A model generated the notes under the pieces. It made no database searches. It saw nothing but the letters and a program-made list of their open reading frames with translations, and was not told where the DNA came from. DNA of 5,412 nucleotides, taken from assembly GCF_029762515.1 (NCBI RefSeq), contig NZ_JARVGN010000129.1:1-5412 (forward strand), in the 5' to 3' direction. Origin of the DNA: Methanocalculus sp. (GTDB lineage: Archaea; Halobacteriota; Methanomicrobia; Methanomicrobiales; Methanocorpusculaceae). The stretch's first letter is position 1; the number at the start of each line of letters is the position of its first letter. The position numbers and the translations under genes are program-made. Positions 1 through 5,412 of the stretch are shown here, in pieces.

Positions 1-1347
1 GTTTTCATCAGTGGCGCAGACGGTGACGGCTCCCTCGTTCACAACCTGTACCCTCCCCATCCGGAGTGCAAGAGCGGCAGCAAAATCATCATCGGATGCA
101 GACTCAAGCAGCTGATCGGCATGACGTGGATCAAGCGAATCGACAACAGCCCGGCAGAGAACACAGGGATTACAGTCTTTCAGGGTTGCAACAGGCCGAA
201 ATCCACGGAAAAGAGTCATATAATCGTTGATCAGCTCGTCAAGGTGATCGATGAGCCAGGGTTCGATCACAGCACCAAGGCCCCCCCGATCAATGAGCCG
301 TTCAATTTTCCCTGCGATATTTGCGGCATTCAGTGCAAGCAGAATGGGTTGATGGGCACCCTGCCGGTATTCTTCGGCAAAACTGTTGTATCTGGCAAGC
401 AGATCATCAACCGCTGCACAATCAAGAACTGATGAGATCTCTCCGGCAGATGCTCCTTCCTCAAGCTCTGCAAGCATATGAGAAACAAATGCGATCCTGC
501 CTGAGATGATCGTGAGAGTTTCATCGATCTCCGCCATCAGATCCTCAGCAAAGAGCGCTGTCTCCTTCATCCTCTCGGGTGTGAAGGTCTCGATCCCGCT
601 TAGTTTCTCGACCTGCCTGAGAACAAGATCTATGCTCCTGATTGCATCGGCTGAAGGGATTGGGTTTCCATGGCCCGAGTAGCAGACTGTAATATTCTCT
701 CCGCAAATCATCTGTCTGATCCCGATGAGGGAATGAAGCAGATCATCACGTGAATAGCCGACTATTCCTGCAACACCGGGAGATCCTGCAAAGAGCGTAT
801 CTCCAATGAAGAGTCTGTCCCCGATCCTGTAACAGATACAATCCGGGCTGTGTCCGGGTGTATGATAGGCGGTGATCTCAAGATCCCCTGAGAATGGTAT
901 CGTCTCTTCAGAAAGGCCGTACCTTCCGGTCTCCTGATTCCCGGAGAAGAGGGGGTTGCCAAGGAGTGTCGGCGATAATCTCTTCCCAAGGAGTGTTGCC
1001 TGGGTGACTCCGTAATCTTCTGTTTTCAGGGCAATGACACCTGATACATGCGAATAGGCGCGGTCTGCAAACAATGAGAGTTCGGGGTGGCTGACGAGTG
1101 AATGGCAGTGATCCATATGGGTATGTGTCAGCAGGATGCCGGTTAACTGCCGGTTTTCAGGGAGATCGGATATGACGGAGAGGATTGTATCTGCCTGCCC
1201 CGGGATTGCACCGGGGTCGATCAGGATCAGATCGTCTTCTGATCCGATGAGGTAAGAGTTTGATGAGAGGATATCGATCTTCCTGATCATCGGGTAGAAG
1301 GAGAGATCCCCGTCACCTGATAACCGGCTCCATCCTCTCAAATCCAT
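1..1347 (-). CDS. MBL-fold metallo-hydrolase with long C-terminal extension, 3' end cut by window edge
   Basis: The frame is open for 449 codons from ATG at 1347 to the left edge, with no stop, so the C-terminus is missing. Residues about 15-250 are a metallo-beta-lactamase fold of the glyoxalase II-like type. The metal ligands are all visible: HTHMDH (H75, H77, D79, H80), H166 in TPGHS, D183 in IGDTLF and H226 in SGHG. This predicts a dinuclear-metal cytosolic hydrolase or metal-binding sensor; the substrate cannot be told. No signal peptide or membrane segment is seen. Residues about 255-390 are mostly helical, followed by a CxxCxxC motif (C392, C395, C398) and a short alpha/beta stretch to the edge. 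MBL hydrolases of this type usually end near residue 220-260, so the extension is a real second module. Its stretch at 270-290 weakly resembles a histidine-kinase dimerisation helix lacking the histidine (inference). The gene starts 3 bases after the STAS stop and is probably co-transcribed with it. The MBL call is firm; the extension's role is unknown. Confidence 0.9.
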   Translation of the reverse strand, partial: MDLRGWSRLSGDGDLSFYPMIRKIDILSSNSYLIGSEDDLILIDPGAIPGQADTILSVISDLPENRQLTGILLTHTHMDHCHSLVSHPELSLFADRAYSHVSGVIALKTEDYGVTQATLLGKRLSPTLLGNPLFSGNQETGRYGLSEETIPFSGDLEITAYHTPGHSPDCICYRIGDRLFIGDTLFAGSPGVAGIVGYSRDDLLHSLIGIRQMICGENITVCYSGHGNPIPSADAIRSIDLVLRQVEKLSGIETFTPERMKETALFAEDLMAEIDETLTIISGRIAFVSHMLAELEEGASAGEISSVLDCAAVDDLLARYNSFAEEYRQGAHQPILLALNAANIAGKIERLIDRGGLGAVIEPWLIDHLDELINDYMTLFRGFRPVATLKDCNPCVLCRAVVDSLDPRHADQLLESASDDDFAAALALRMGRVQVVNEGAVTVCATDEN

Positions 1348-1350
1348 TCT

Positions 1351-1355
1351 TCACC
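1351..1355 (-). promoter_or_regulatory. Ribosome binding site GGTGA of the MBL gene, overlapping the STAS stop codon
   Basis: On the minus strand GGTGA lies 3 bases before the ATG at 1347 and its last three bases are the TGA stop of the STAS gene. It matches the archaeal anti-Shine-Dalgarno end (complement of UCACC). It fixes ATG 1347 as the start and implies translational coupling: ribosomes ending on the STAS gene stop on the binding site of the next gene. The spacing is short, so part of the effect may be re-initiation. Confidence 0.65.
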
Positions 1356-1689
1356 GGTGATGCGCAACTGCATCGGTTACGGTCTTCTCGATGGTAAAAA
1401 TTGATGTAAACCCGGTCAGCCGGAATATCTTCTCGACTTCTGTCCTGAGCCCGCAGAGGATCACATGGCGCCCTGATCCCTTCAGTTCTTTCTCGATGAC
1501 AAGCAGTATGCGGAGCCCCCCGCTGCTGATATATTCGAGACCCTCACAGTTCACAATGACGTTTCTTTCCTGTTCCCCGGCAAATGATCTGAGGATATTC
1601 TCTGCCTCTGGTGCGGTTGTCGAATCAATTCTTCCAAAAAGATTCGCATGCCTGACACCCCCTGTCTCTGCTATGGTAATCTCCATCAT
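1351..1689 (-). CDS. STAS-domain protein, anti-sigma-factor-antagonist type (SpoIIAA/RsbV-like)
   Basis: This 112-residue single-domain protein has the length and pattern of SpoIIAA/RsbV antagonists. An N-terminal strand pair leads to the GRIDSTTAPE motif (residues 19-28), then the NCEGLEYISSGGLRILL segment (47-63), then a C-terminal helix-strand-helix (about 79-100) with the typical E-KIFRLTGF pattern. In the family, a serine in the segment before the conserved glycine-leucine is phosphorylated by a RsbW/SpoIIAB-like kinase, which switches partner binding. By my hand alignment to SpoIIAA this is S56, which is present, so the protein should be phosphorylatable. The aspartate that precedes it in SpoIIAA is S55 here. 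It is soluble and cytosolic. Two adjacent ATG codons (1689 and 1686) could both start it; 1689 is taken, with only a weak GTGGAT upstream. It is the first gene of a two-gene operon with the MBL protein and has its own promoter. The partner kinase and phosphatase are not identified in the window, and the target cannot be a bacterial sigma factor if the host is archaeal. Confidence 0.92.
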   Translation of the reverse strand: MMEITIAETGGVRHANLFGRIDSTTAPEAENILRSFAGEQERNVIVNCEGLEYISSGGLRILLVIEKELKGSGRHVILCGLRTEVEKIFRLTGFTSIFTIEKTVTDAVAHHR

Positions 1690-1734
1690 TAATATCCACG
1701 CTCTGTATCTGATAGGAGTTGAAAGGTAAAAACG

Positions 1735-1750
1735 TTATATTCTTTTTTAG
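1735..1750 (-). promoter_or_regulatory. Archaeal BRE/TATA promoter of the STAS-MBL operon
   Basis: On the minus strand an A-rich BRE-like stretch (CTAAAAAAG, 1742-1750) runs directly into a TATA-like box AATATAA (1735-1741). The family spacing of about 25 bases from TATA to start site would put transcription start near 1711-1713, leaving a leader of about 23 bases before the ATG at 1689. This position in a 109-base gap between the kinase and STAS genes argues that the STAS-MBL pair is transcribed on its own, although read-through from the kinase gene is possible since no convincing terminator is seen in the gap. The transcription start is inferred, not seen. Confidence 0.6.
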
Positions 1751-1798
1751 CGTAGGATTAGAAAGGTTGAAGTGCTGAGTTGGAGATAGCAACCGGAA

Positions 1799-4700
1799 TC
1801 AGGAAAAAAATGATCCCTCTGCAAAAGGATCTGCGAGGGCCGAATTCTCATCCTGGAGGGGATTTTGTATCGTATCCAGAATGGAGAGGAGATCGCGTCC
1901 CCGGTATGGTTTTGGAAGGACTGCACAGAAACCATGCTCCCGGTATGCTGACATAACCGGATCATCCGAGTATCCGGAGGAGACTATGGCCTTAATAGAA
2001 GGATCTTCCCGATACAGGATGGCCATCGCCTCTCTCCCGCCCATTCCCCCCGGTATGGTAAGATCCATTATGACAGCGTCGAATGCATCTCCATTCTTTT
2101 TCGCCTCTCTGTAGAGGTAAATCGCCTCATCACCGTCTGTTGCAGTTGTAACTTTATACCCTTGTTGTGTCAGTATCACCGATGCGATATCAAGGATCGC
2201 CTCATCATCGTCCATGATCAGGATCGACTGATCTCTTCCACAGGGGATTGTCAAATCGCATGTCCGGCATGAAAGAGCTTTCTTCGATGCCGGAAGGTAG
2301 ATCGAGAATGTGGAACCGATACCGGGCTGTGATACGACATCGATTGTACCGCCATGTTTTTTGATAATTGAGAGGCATGATGCAAGTCCAAGCCCGTTTC
2401 CATTCTGCTTTGTAGTAAAGTACGGGTCAAAGATTCTGGTGAGATTATTCTGTGAGATCCCGCATCCCTGATCATGTATAGAGATACAGAGATAGTCTCC
2501 CGGAATACTGGTTCCCATATCCTCTTCTATTGTGCAATTCTTTGCATTCACAATGATGATACCGCCATCCGGCATAGCCTGATTGGCATTGATGACGAGG
2601 TTGCTGATCACCTGACCGATCTGGCCGCAGTCCACGTCAGCTGTCCAGAGATCCTGTTCGATCGAAATCTCCGCCCGCGAGGCTGTTCCCTGAAGAACAA
2701 ACAGGCTCGTCTCTTTAATGAGATCGCGGATATCAGCAGTCTCCTTCACAGGCGATCCGCCTTTTGCGAATGTAACAAGCTGCCTGGTCATATCGCGTGC
2801 ACGGAGTGCTGCTGTTTCGGCACGTTCGATCCGATCAATTGCTGCGGGATTATCTGTTATCTCCATTCTGGCTATCATCAGGTTTCCGGTAATCGCTGTG
2901 AGAATATTATTGAAGTCATGAGCAATTCCCCCTGCAAGAAGGCCGATCGACTCAAGTTTCTCTATTCTGATCATCTCATCCTCATGGCGTCTCCGCTCTC
3001 CTATGTCCCGGATGACACAGACGCTTCCAATTGCCGCTCCCTTGCAATCCCGAATCGGAGCAGCTGAAAATTCAATGGGGCAAATGAGGGAATCTGCCTT
3101 TTCCAGGTACAGATCCCGTGAGATCATGATCGGAGCATTCTTTGCTATTGCCTCTGATGCCAGTTCATCTGCGGATAGTGCATCTCCATCTCCCCCCTGC
3201 ATCTGGAGGACAAGGCTGATATCCATCCCGATCAGATCATCCTTTGATCTGCCGATCAGATCTGCTGCAGGTTTATTGATGAGAATGATTCGTGACCTGG
3301 TATCGGTTGCAATCACCCCGTCGGTGATTGAAGATAACGTGACAGATAGGCGTTCTCTCTCCGCAGCACCCGCCTGCTCAGCTGCTCTCCGTCTCTCTAT
3401 CTCGGATGTCAGATTTACATTAATATGGGAGAGTTCTGTAGTTCGTTCCCTCACAAGATCCTCAAGATGGTTCTGGTATCGGGCAAGTTCTTCTTCCGCA
3501 GCTCTCTTCTCTGTAACATCCCTTGCAATCCCGAACAGGCCGCTTATTATCCCCTCTGAATATCTTGGCTGTATATGGAGATCCAGAACCCGCTCCTCTC
3601 CTTTTTTTGTCCTGATCTTCGTCTCAAAAGACTGTTTGTTTATTGAGGTTGTCTGAATTGGCTCTTCCTCATTTGGTGTCTGATGTGAGAAGTCAGGAAA
3701 GAGTTCTGACATATCTCTTCCTATGAGCTCTGTTTTTGTATATCCGGTAAGGGTCTCAGCCATCCTGTTTGTACTTGTAATTATTCCTCTTGTGTCTGTG
3801 GTGAAGAAGATGTCATGGGCATCGTTGAAAAGATGGCGGAAACGCTCTTCGCTCTGCTTCAAAAGGTTCTGTGATCTCTCAAGCGAGTCGAGCATTTTAT
3901 TCACTCCCGATGCAACCTGGGCTATCTCATCATCCCCGGTAAAATTGATCCGGGATGAAACTGATCTACCCTCACGAATCGATCGAATCCCTGTTCTGAG
4001 CCTGTTTAATGGATCGAGTACCATCCTCTCCATTATGCCCATGGTCACAGCTCCACTGATGATGCCCAGAATGACAAGGGCAAGAAGTGAGAACTGGATC
4101 GCAGACTGGCCGTTCTGAAAAATATCCCGTGGCATCTCAACTTTCATGATTAAACCCGGGTTTCCATGAAGATCAGACAGGATTGTATAGCCTGCTACGG
4201 TATTCTCATCAATCGGTTTCACAATCTCTGAATGATCCGAAATCAGAAGCGACTGAACCTGCCGGATATCCTCCGGATTATTGTGATGGTGGCTTTCATA
4301 GACTGATAACTGGAGATCTGTCTGCTGGGAGAGGATCCCCATCTCTGCCTCATCAAGATATCGGCCTACAATGATTGTTCCAGATGGCTCTTCCTGTCCG
4401 CTTCGTATGATAGGGCGTGTTGCAATCAGCATTGGCCCTGATCCGAGCACAAGCATTCCATTCTCAGCAGTGATATCCTTCTCTGTCATCTGGGAGAGGA
4501 GGCTTCGTGGTGTCGGCATCACATGGCCATAATCCAGATTGATATATTTATGGTTGATTATCTCTTTCTCATGATCGACAAAGAGAATGATGTTGATATT
4601 TGATCCGGTAAACTTTTCATCGGGAAATGCCGACTGAAAATATACATGATCACGGGTTTCTAAGAAGGAATTCGTCTCTTCGGCACTCGCCCAGGAATAT

Positions 4701-4993
4701 GCTATCGCATCCAGTTTTCTAATCTCACCGGCTATTGCATTCTCTGCACGCTCAATATTCTGGTGCATTGCATTCTCTTCAAGTTTGGAAAAACCCTCCA
4801 TGACGATCATCTGGGAGCAGATGAAGAGGATGCAGGTCATGATGAGGCAGGAGATGGCAATTGCGCCGAGTGTTTTCAATCTCAGCGAACCGGGCAGGAA
4901 TCGTTTAATTATTGTGTTGTATCTGTTCAAATCAAGGGAGATCAAGGGACTGATCCTCTTCTCTTCAGACAGAGCACTATCATCTTGCATCAC
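1799..4993 (-). CDS. Membrane-bound hybrid sensor histidine kinase (CHASE4-HAMP-PAS-PAS-HisKA-HATPase-REC)
   Basis: This 1064-residue protein has two membrane helices (about 42-64 and 299-322) enclosing an extracytoplasmic sensor of CHASE4 type (about 70-295). HAMP (about 322-376), PAS 1 (about 382-495, FGIARDVTEKR exit), a coiled linker (496-546) and PAS 2 (about 547-668) follow. The kinase core has H-box GGIAHDFNN with phospho-acceptor H692, N-box NLVINANQA (N798, N802), G1 box DQGCG (D841), F-box FDPYFTTK and G2 box NGNGLGLA (864-871). A receiver domain (about 922-1040) shows D928/D929, phospho-acceptor D977, S1005 and K1028. All catalytic residues are intact, so it should autophosphorylate and pass phosphate to its own receiver. 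No DNA-binding domain or separate response regulator is present in the window. Three cysteines (C909, C912, C918) lie in the linker before the receiver. The start is GTG 4993 or the adjacent ATG 4990; the frame is closed by TGA at 5018-5020 and no other start lies between. The ligand is unknown. Confidence 0.95.
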   Translation of the reverse strand: MMQDDSALSEEKRISPLISLDLNRYNTIIKRFLPGSLRLKTLGAIAISCLIMTCILFICSQMIVMEGFSKLEENAMHQNIERAENAIAGEIRKLDAIAYSWASAEETNSFLETRDHVYFQSAFPDEKFTGSNINIILFVDHEKEIINHKYINLDYGHVMPTPRSLLSQMTEKDITAENGMLVLGSGPMLIATRPIIRSGQEEPSGTIIVGRYLDEAEMGILSQQTDLQLSVYESHHHNNPEDIRQVQSLLISDHSEIVKPIDENTVAGYTILSDLHGNPGLIMKVEMPRDIFQNGQSAIQFSLLALVILGIISGAVTMGIMERMVLDPLNRLRTGIRSIREGRSVSSRINFTGDDEIAQVASGVNKMLDSLERSQNLLKQSEERFRHLFNDAHDIFFTTDTRGIITSTNRMAETLTGYTKTELIGRDMSELFPDFSHQTPNEEEPIQTTSINKQSFETKIRTKKGEERVLDLHIQPRYSEGIISGLFGIARDVTEKRAAEEELARYQNHLEDLVRERTTELSHINVNLTSEIERRRAAEQAGAAERERLSVTLSSITDGVIATDTRSRIILINKPAADLIGRSKDDLIGMDISLVLQMQGGDGDALSADELASEAIAKNAPIMISRDLYLEKADSLICPIEFSAAPIRDCKGAAIGSVCVIRDIGERRRHEDEMIRIEKLESIGLLAGGIAHDFNNILTAITGNLMIARMEITDNPAAIDRIERAETAALRARDMTRQLVTFAKGGSPVKETADIRDLIKETSLFVLQGTASRAEISIEQDLWTADVDCGQIGQVISNLVINANQAMPDGGIIIVNAKNCTIEEDMGTSIPGDYLCISIHDQGCGISQNNLTRIFDPYFTTKQNGNGLGLASCLSIIKKHGGTIDVVSQPGIGSTFSIYLPASKKALSCRTCDLTIPCGRDQSILIMDDDEAILDIASVILTQQGYKVTTATDGDEAIYLYREAKKNGDAFDAVIMDLTIPGGMGGREAMAILYREDPSIKAIVSSGYSDDPVMSAYREHGFCAVLPKPYRGRDLLSILDTIQNPLQDENSALADPFAEGSFFS

Positions 4994-5073
4994 CCTGTTT
5001 CTTGTCCCGGTACTGCATCAGAACTTGTGTTTGAGAATATTGATGCCATCGGATTATCTGGGTTATCTGATTC

Positions 5074-5091
5074 CAATAGAGATCTCTATTG
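5074..5091. repeat. Perfect 18-bp palindrome, candidate operator
   Basis: CAATAGAGATCTCTATTG reads the same on both strands without a spacer. A perfect 18-bp palindrome is expected by chance about 0.02 times in a window this size, and this one sits between two divergent genes. It lies 81 bases upstream of the kinase start and 102 bases upstream of the pstS-like start. That is the usual place for a dimeric regulator to bind and control both genes. No regulator is encoded in the window. Confidence 0.6.
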
Positions 5092-5100
5092 TTGTCAGAA

Positions 5101-5112
5101 TCTCAGTTGAGA
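5101..5112. repeat. Short inverted repeat TCTCA-GT-TGAGA
   Basis: Five-base arms are separated by two bases, ten bases downstream of the 18-bp palindrome. It is too short to be convincing alone and is listed because it clusters with the other symmetric elements of this intergenic region. Confidence 0.3.
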
Positions 5113-5148
5113 GAACCTATGCCGGTTCGTGAGTATGGTACTGATTGA

Positions 5149-5176
5149 CCGGGGCAGGAGAGATACTCTCTTCCGG
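5149..5176 (+). repeat. Imperfect hairpin in the pstS-like gene leader
   Basis: GAGAG (5158-5162) and CTCTC (5166-5170) pair around an ATA loop. Outer CCGG blocks (5149-5152 and 5173-5176) can pair across an asymmetric internal loop. The 3' arm ends one base before the GGAGG ribosome binding site. A leader hairpin touching the ribosome binding site could affect translation, if transcription starts upstream of it, which is not known. Confidence 0.3.
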
Positions 5177-5182
5177 GGAGGT
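5177..5182 (+). promoter_or_regulatory. Ribosome binding site GGAGGT of the pstS-like gene
   Basis: GGAGGT lies 11 bases before ATG 5194, a slightly long but workable spacing. Upstream in frame there is no other ATG, GTG or TTG before the TGA at 5146, so this site and start belong together. Confidence 0.7.
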
Positions 5183-5193
5183 CTGGCATAAGT

Positions 5194-5412
5194 ATGATTG
5201 AACGGAATCAAAAAGTTCTCATTGTTGTTTTTATTCTTGTTTTAAGTGTATGGTCGGTTTATTTTGGAGGGGCAATAATTGGATCAGATGGAACCGGATT
5301 ACCTGAATCGAAAATAAATGACAGAAGCCAGGAGACGGTTATCACCATTGCCGGATCAACGACCGTCCAACCAGTCTCTGAAATCCTTGCAACAGTCTAT
5401 TCAAGATCCAAT
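5194..5412 (+). CDS. pstS: PstS-like phosphate ABC transporter substrate-binding protein, N-terminal part
   Basis: The first 73 codons are in the window and the frame is open at the right edge. Residues about 7-29 form a hydrophobic segment after a short charged start (MIERNQK), which is a signal peptide or signal anchor; no lipobox cysteine is seen. A linker of about 18 residues leads to ITIAGSTTVQPVSE (residues 51-64), the first strand and ligand-binding loop of PstS-type periplasmic-binding-protein domains (PBP-like, with the Gly-Ser-Thr-Thr loop touching phosphate). The mature protein would sit outside the membrane and deliver phosphate to a PstCAB transporter, whose genes would be expected further right. 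It is divergent to the hybrid kinase. Related binding proteins for molybdate or tungstate have a different loop, so phosphate is the likely ligand, but only the N-terminus supports this. Confidence 0.82.
   Translation, partial: MIERNQKVLIVVFILVLSVWSVYFGGAIIGSDGTGLPESKINDRSQETVITIAGSTTVQPVSEILATVYSRSN

Larger units (their letters stand above)
4994..5193. other. Divergent intergenic region between the hybrid kinase and pstS-like genes
   Basis: These 200 bases must hold the promoters of both divergent genes. No strong TATA box is visible for either. The best weak candidate for the kinase gene is CAATATTC around 5035-5042 (minus strand). For the pstS-like gene the only T/A-rich spot at a workable distance is CCTATG near 5116-5121. 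The region instead carries a perfect 18-bp palindrome, two short inverted repeats and a TTATCTG direct repeat (5054-5060 and 5063-5069, one helical turn minus one base apart). Weak core promoters next to a palindrome fit genes that depend on an activator, but this is inference. No small gene is supported here. Confidence 0.5.

Noticed and set aside
121..432. Plus-strand open frame of 103 codons
   Set aside because: It lies fully antisense to the MBL gene, whose frame is open across all 449 codons and encodes recognisable family motifs. The plus-strand translation shows no domain pattern.
762..989. Minus-strand open frame of 75 codons
   Set aside because: It is an out-of-frame shadow within the MBL gene on the same strand.
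1391..1729. Plus-strand open frame of 112 codons opposite the STAS gene
   Set aside because: It mirrors the STAS gene in length and position, and the STAS reading has clear family motifs.
1801..1810. A7 run at the kinase 3' end as a T-rich archaeal terminator
   Set aside because: On the coding strand this T7 lies before the stop codon and encodes the two phenylalanines of the SFFS end. Termination there would remove the stop, so it is not called as a terminator.
2474..3656. Plus-strand open frames of 197 and 217 codons
   Set aside because: Both are antisense to the PAS and kinase core region of the hybrid kinase, which carries intact H, N, G1 and G2 boxes. Their translations are Ser/Arg/Ile-rich shadow products without motifs.
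4763..5132. Plus-strand open frames spanning the kinase N-terminus and the intergenic region
   Set aside because: They are mostly antisense to the first membrane segment of the kinase, have no ribosome binding site and show no recognisable domain.
1..5412. CRISPR array, tRNA, rRNA, insertion sequence or phage gene
   Set aside because: No repeated spacer pattern, cloverleaf-like sequence, transposase motif or terminal inverted repeats were seen on either strand.

Overview
The window looks like a chromosomal piece of a euryarchaeal methanogen, most likely of the Methanomicrobia/Methanomicrobiales type. This rests on three things: a very large CHASE4-HAMP-PAS-PAS hybrid sensor kinase of the kind common in those genomes, an archaeal-style A-rich BRE plus TATA element in front of the STAS gene, and GGTGA/GGAGG ribosome binding sites. 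Base composition is roughly balanced. No search was run, so the assignment is an inference.

Layout, right to left for the minus strand. At the right edge (5194 to the end, plus strand) is the 5' end of a PstS-like phosphate-binding protein gene. A 200-base divergent intergenic region (4994-5193) separates it from a 1064-residue membrane-bound hybrid histidine kinase on the minus strand (4993-1799). That intergenic region holds a perfect 18-bp palindrome and smaller inverted repeats. After a 109-base gap carrying a good archaeal promoter come two tightly packed minus-strand genes. The first is a 112-residue STAS-domain protein of the anti-sigma-factor-antagonist type (1689-1351). The second is a long gene that runs off the left edge (1347-1, 449 codons visible, open at its 3' end). 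It encodes a metallo-beta-lactamase-fold hydrolase with a large C-terminal extension.

How they may work together. The hybrid kinase senses through an extracytoplasmic CHASE4 domain and two cytoplasmic PAS domains, then phosphorylates itself and its own receiver. Its divergent pairing with pstS, around a shared palindromic site, suggests but does not prove a link to phosphate status. The STAS and metallo-hydrolase genes appear translationally coupled: the ribosome binding site of the second contains the stop codon of the first. They form an operon with its own promoter. STAS proteins of this class act in partner-switching cascades that control sigma factors in bacteria. Archaea have no such sigma factors, so this pair probably regulates something else. 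The C-terminal extension of the metallo-hydrolase shows faint resemblance to a histidine-kinase-like core without the phospho-acceptor histidine, which would make it a candidate STAS partner. This is the most interesting lead in the window.

No tRNA, rRNA, CRISPR array, insertion sequence or phage gene was seen.
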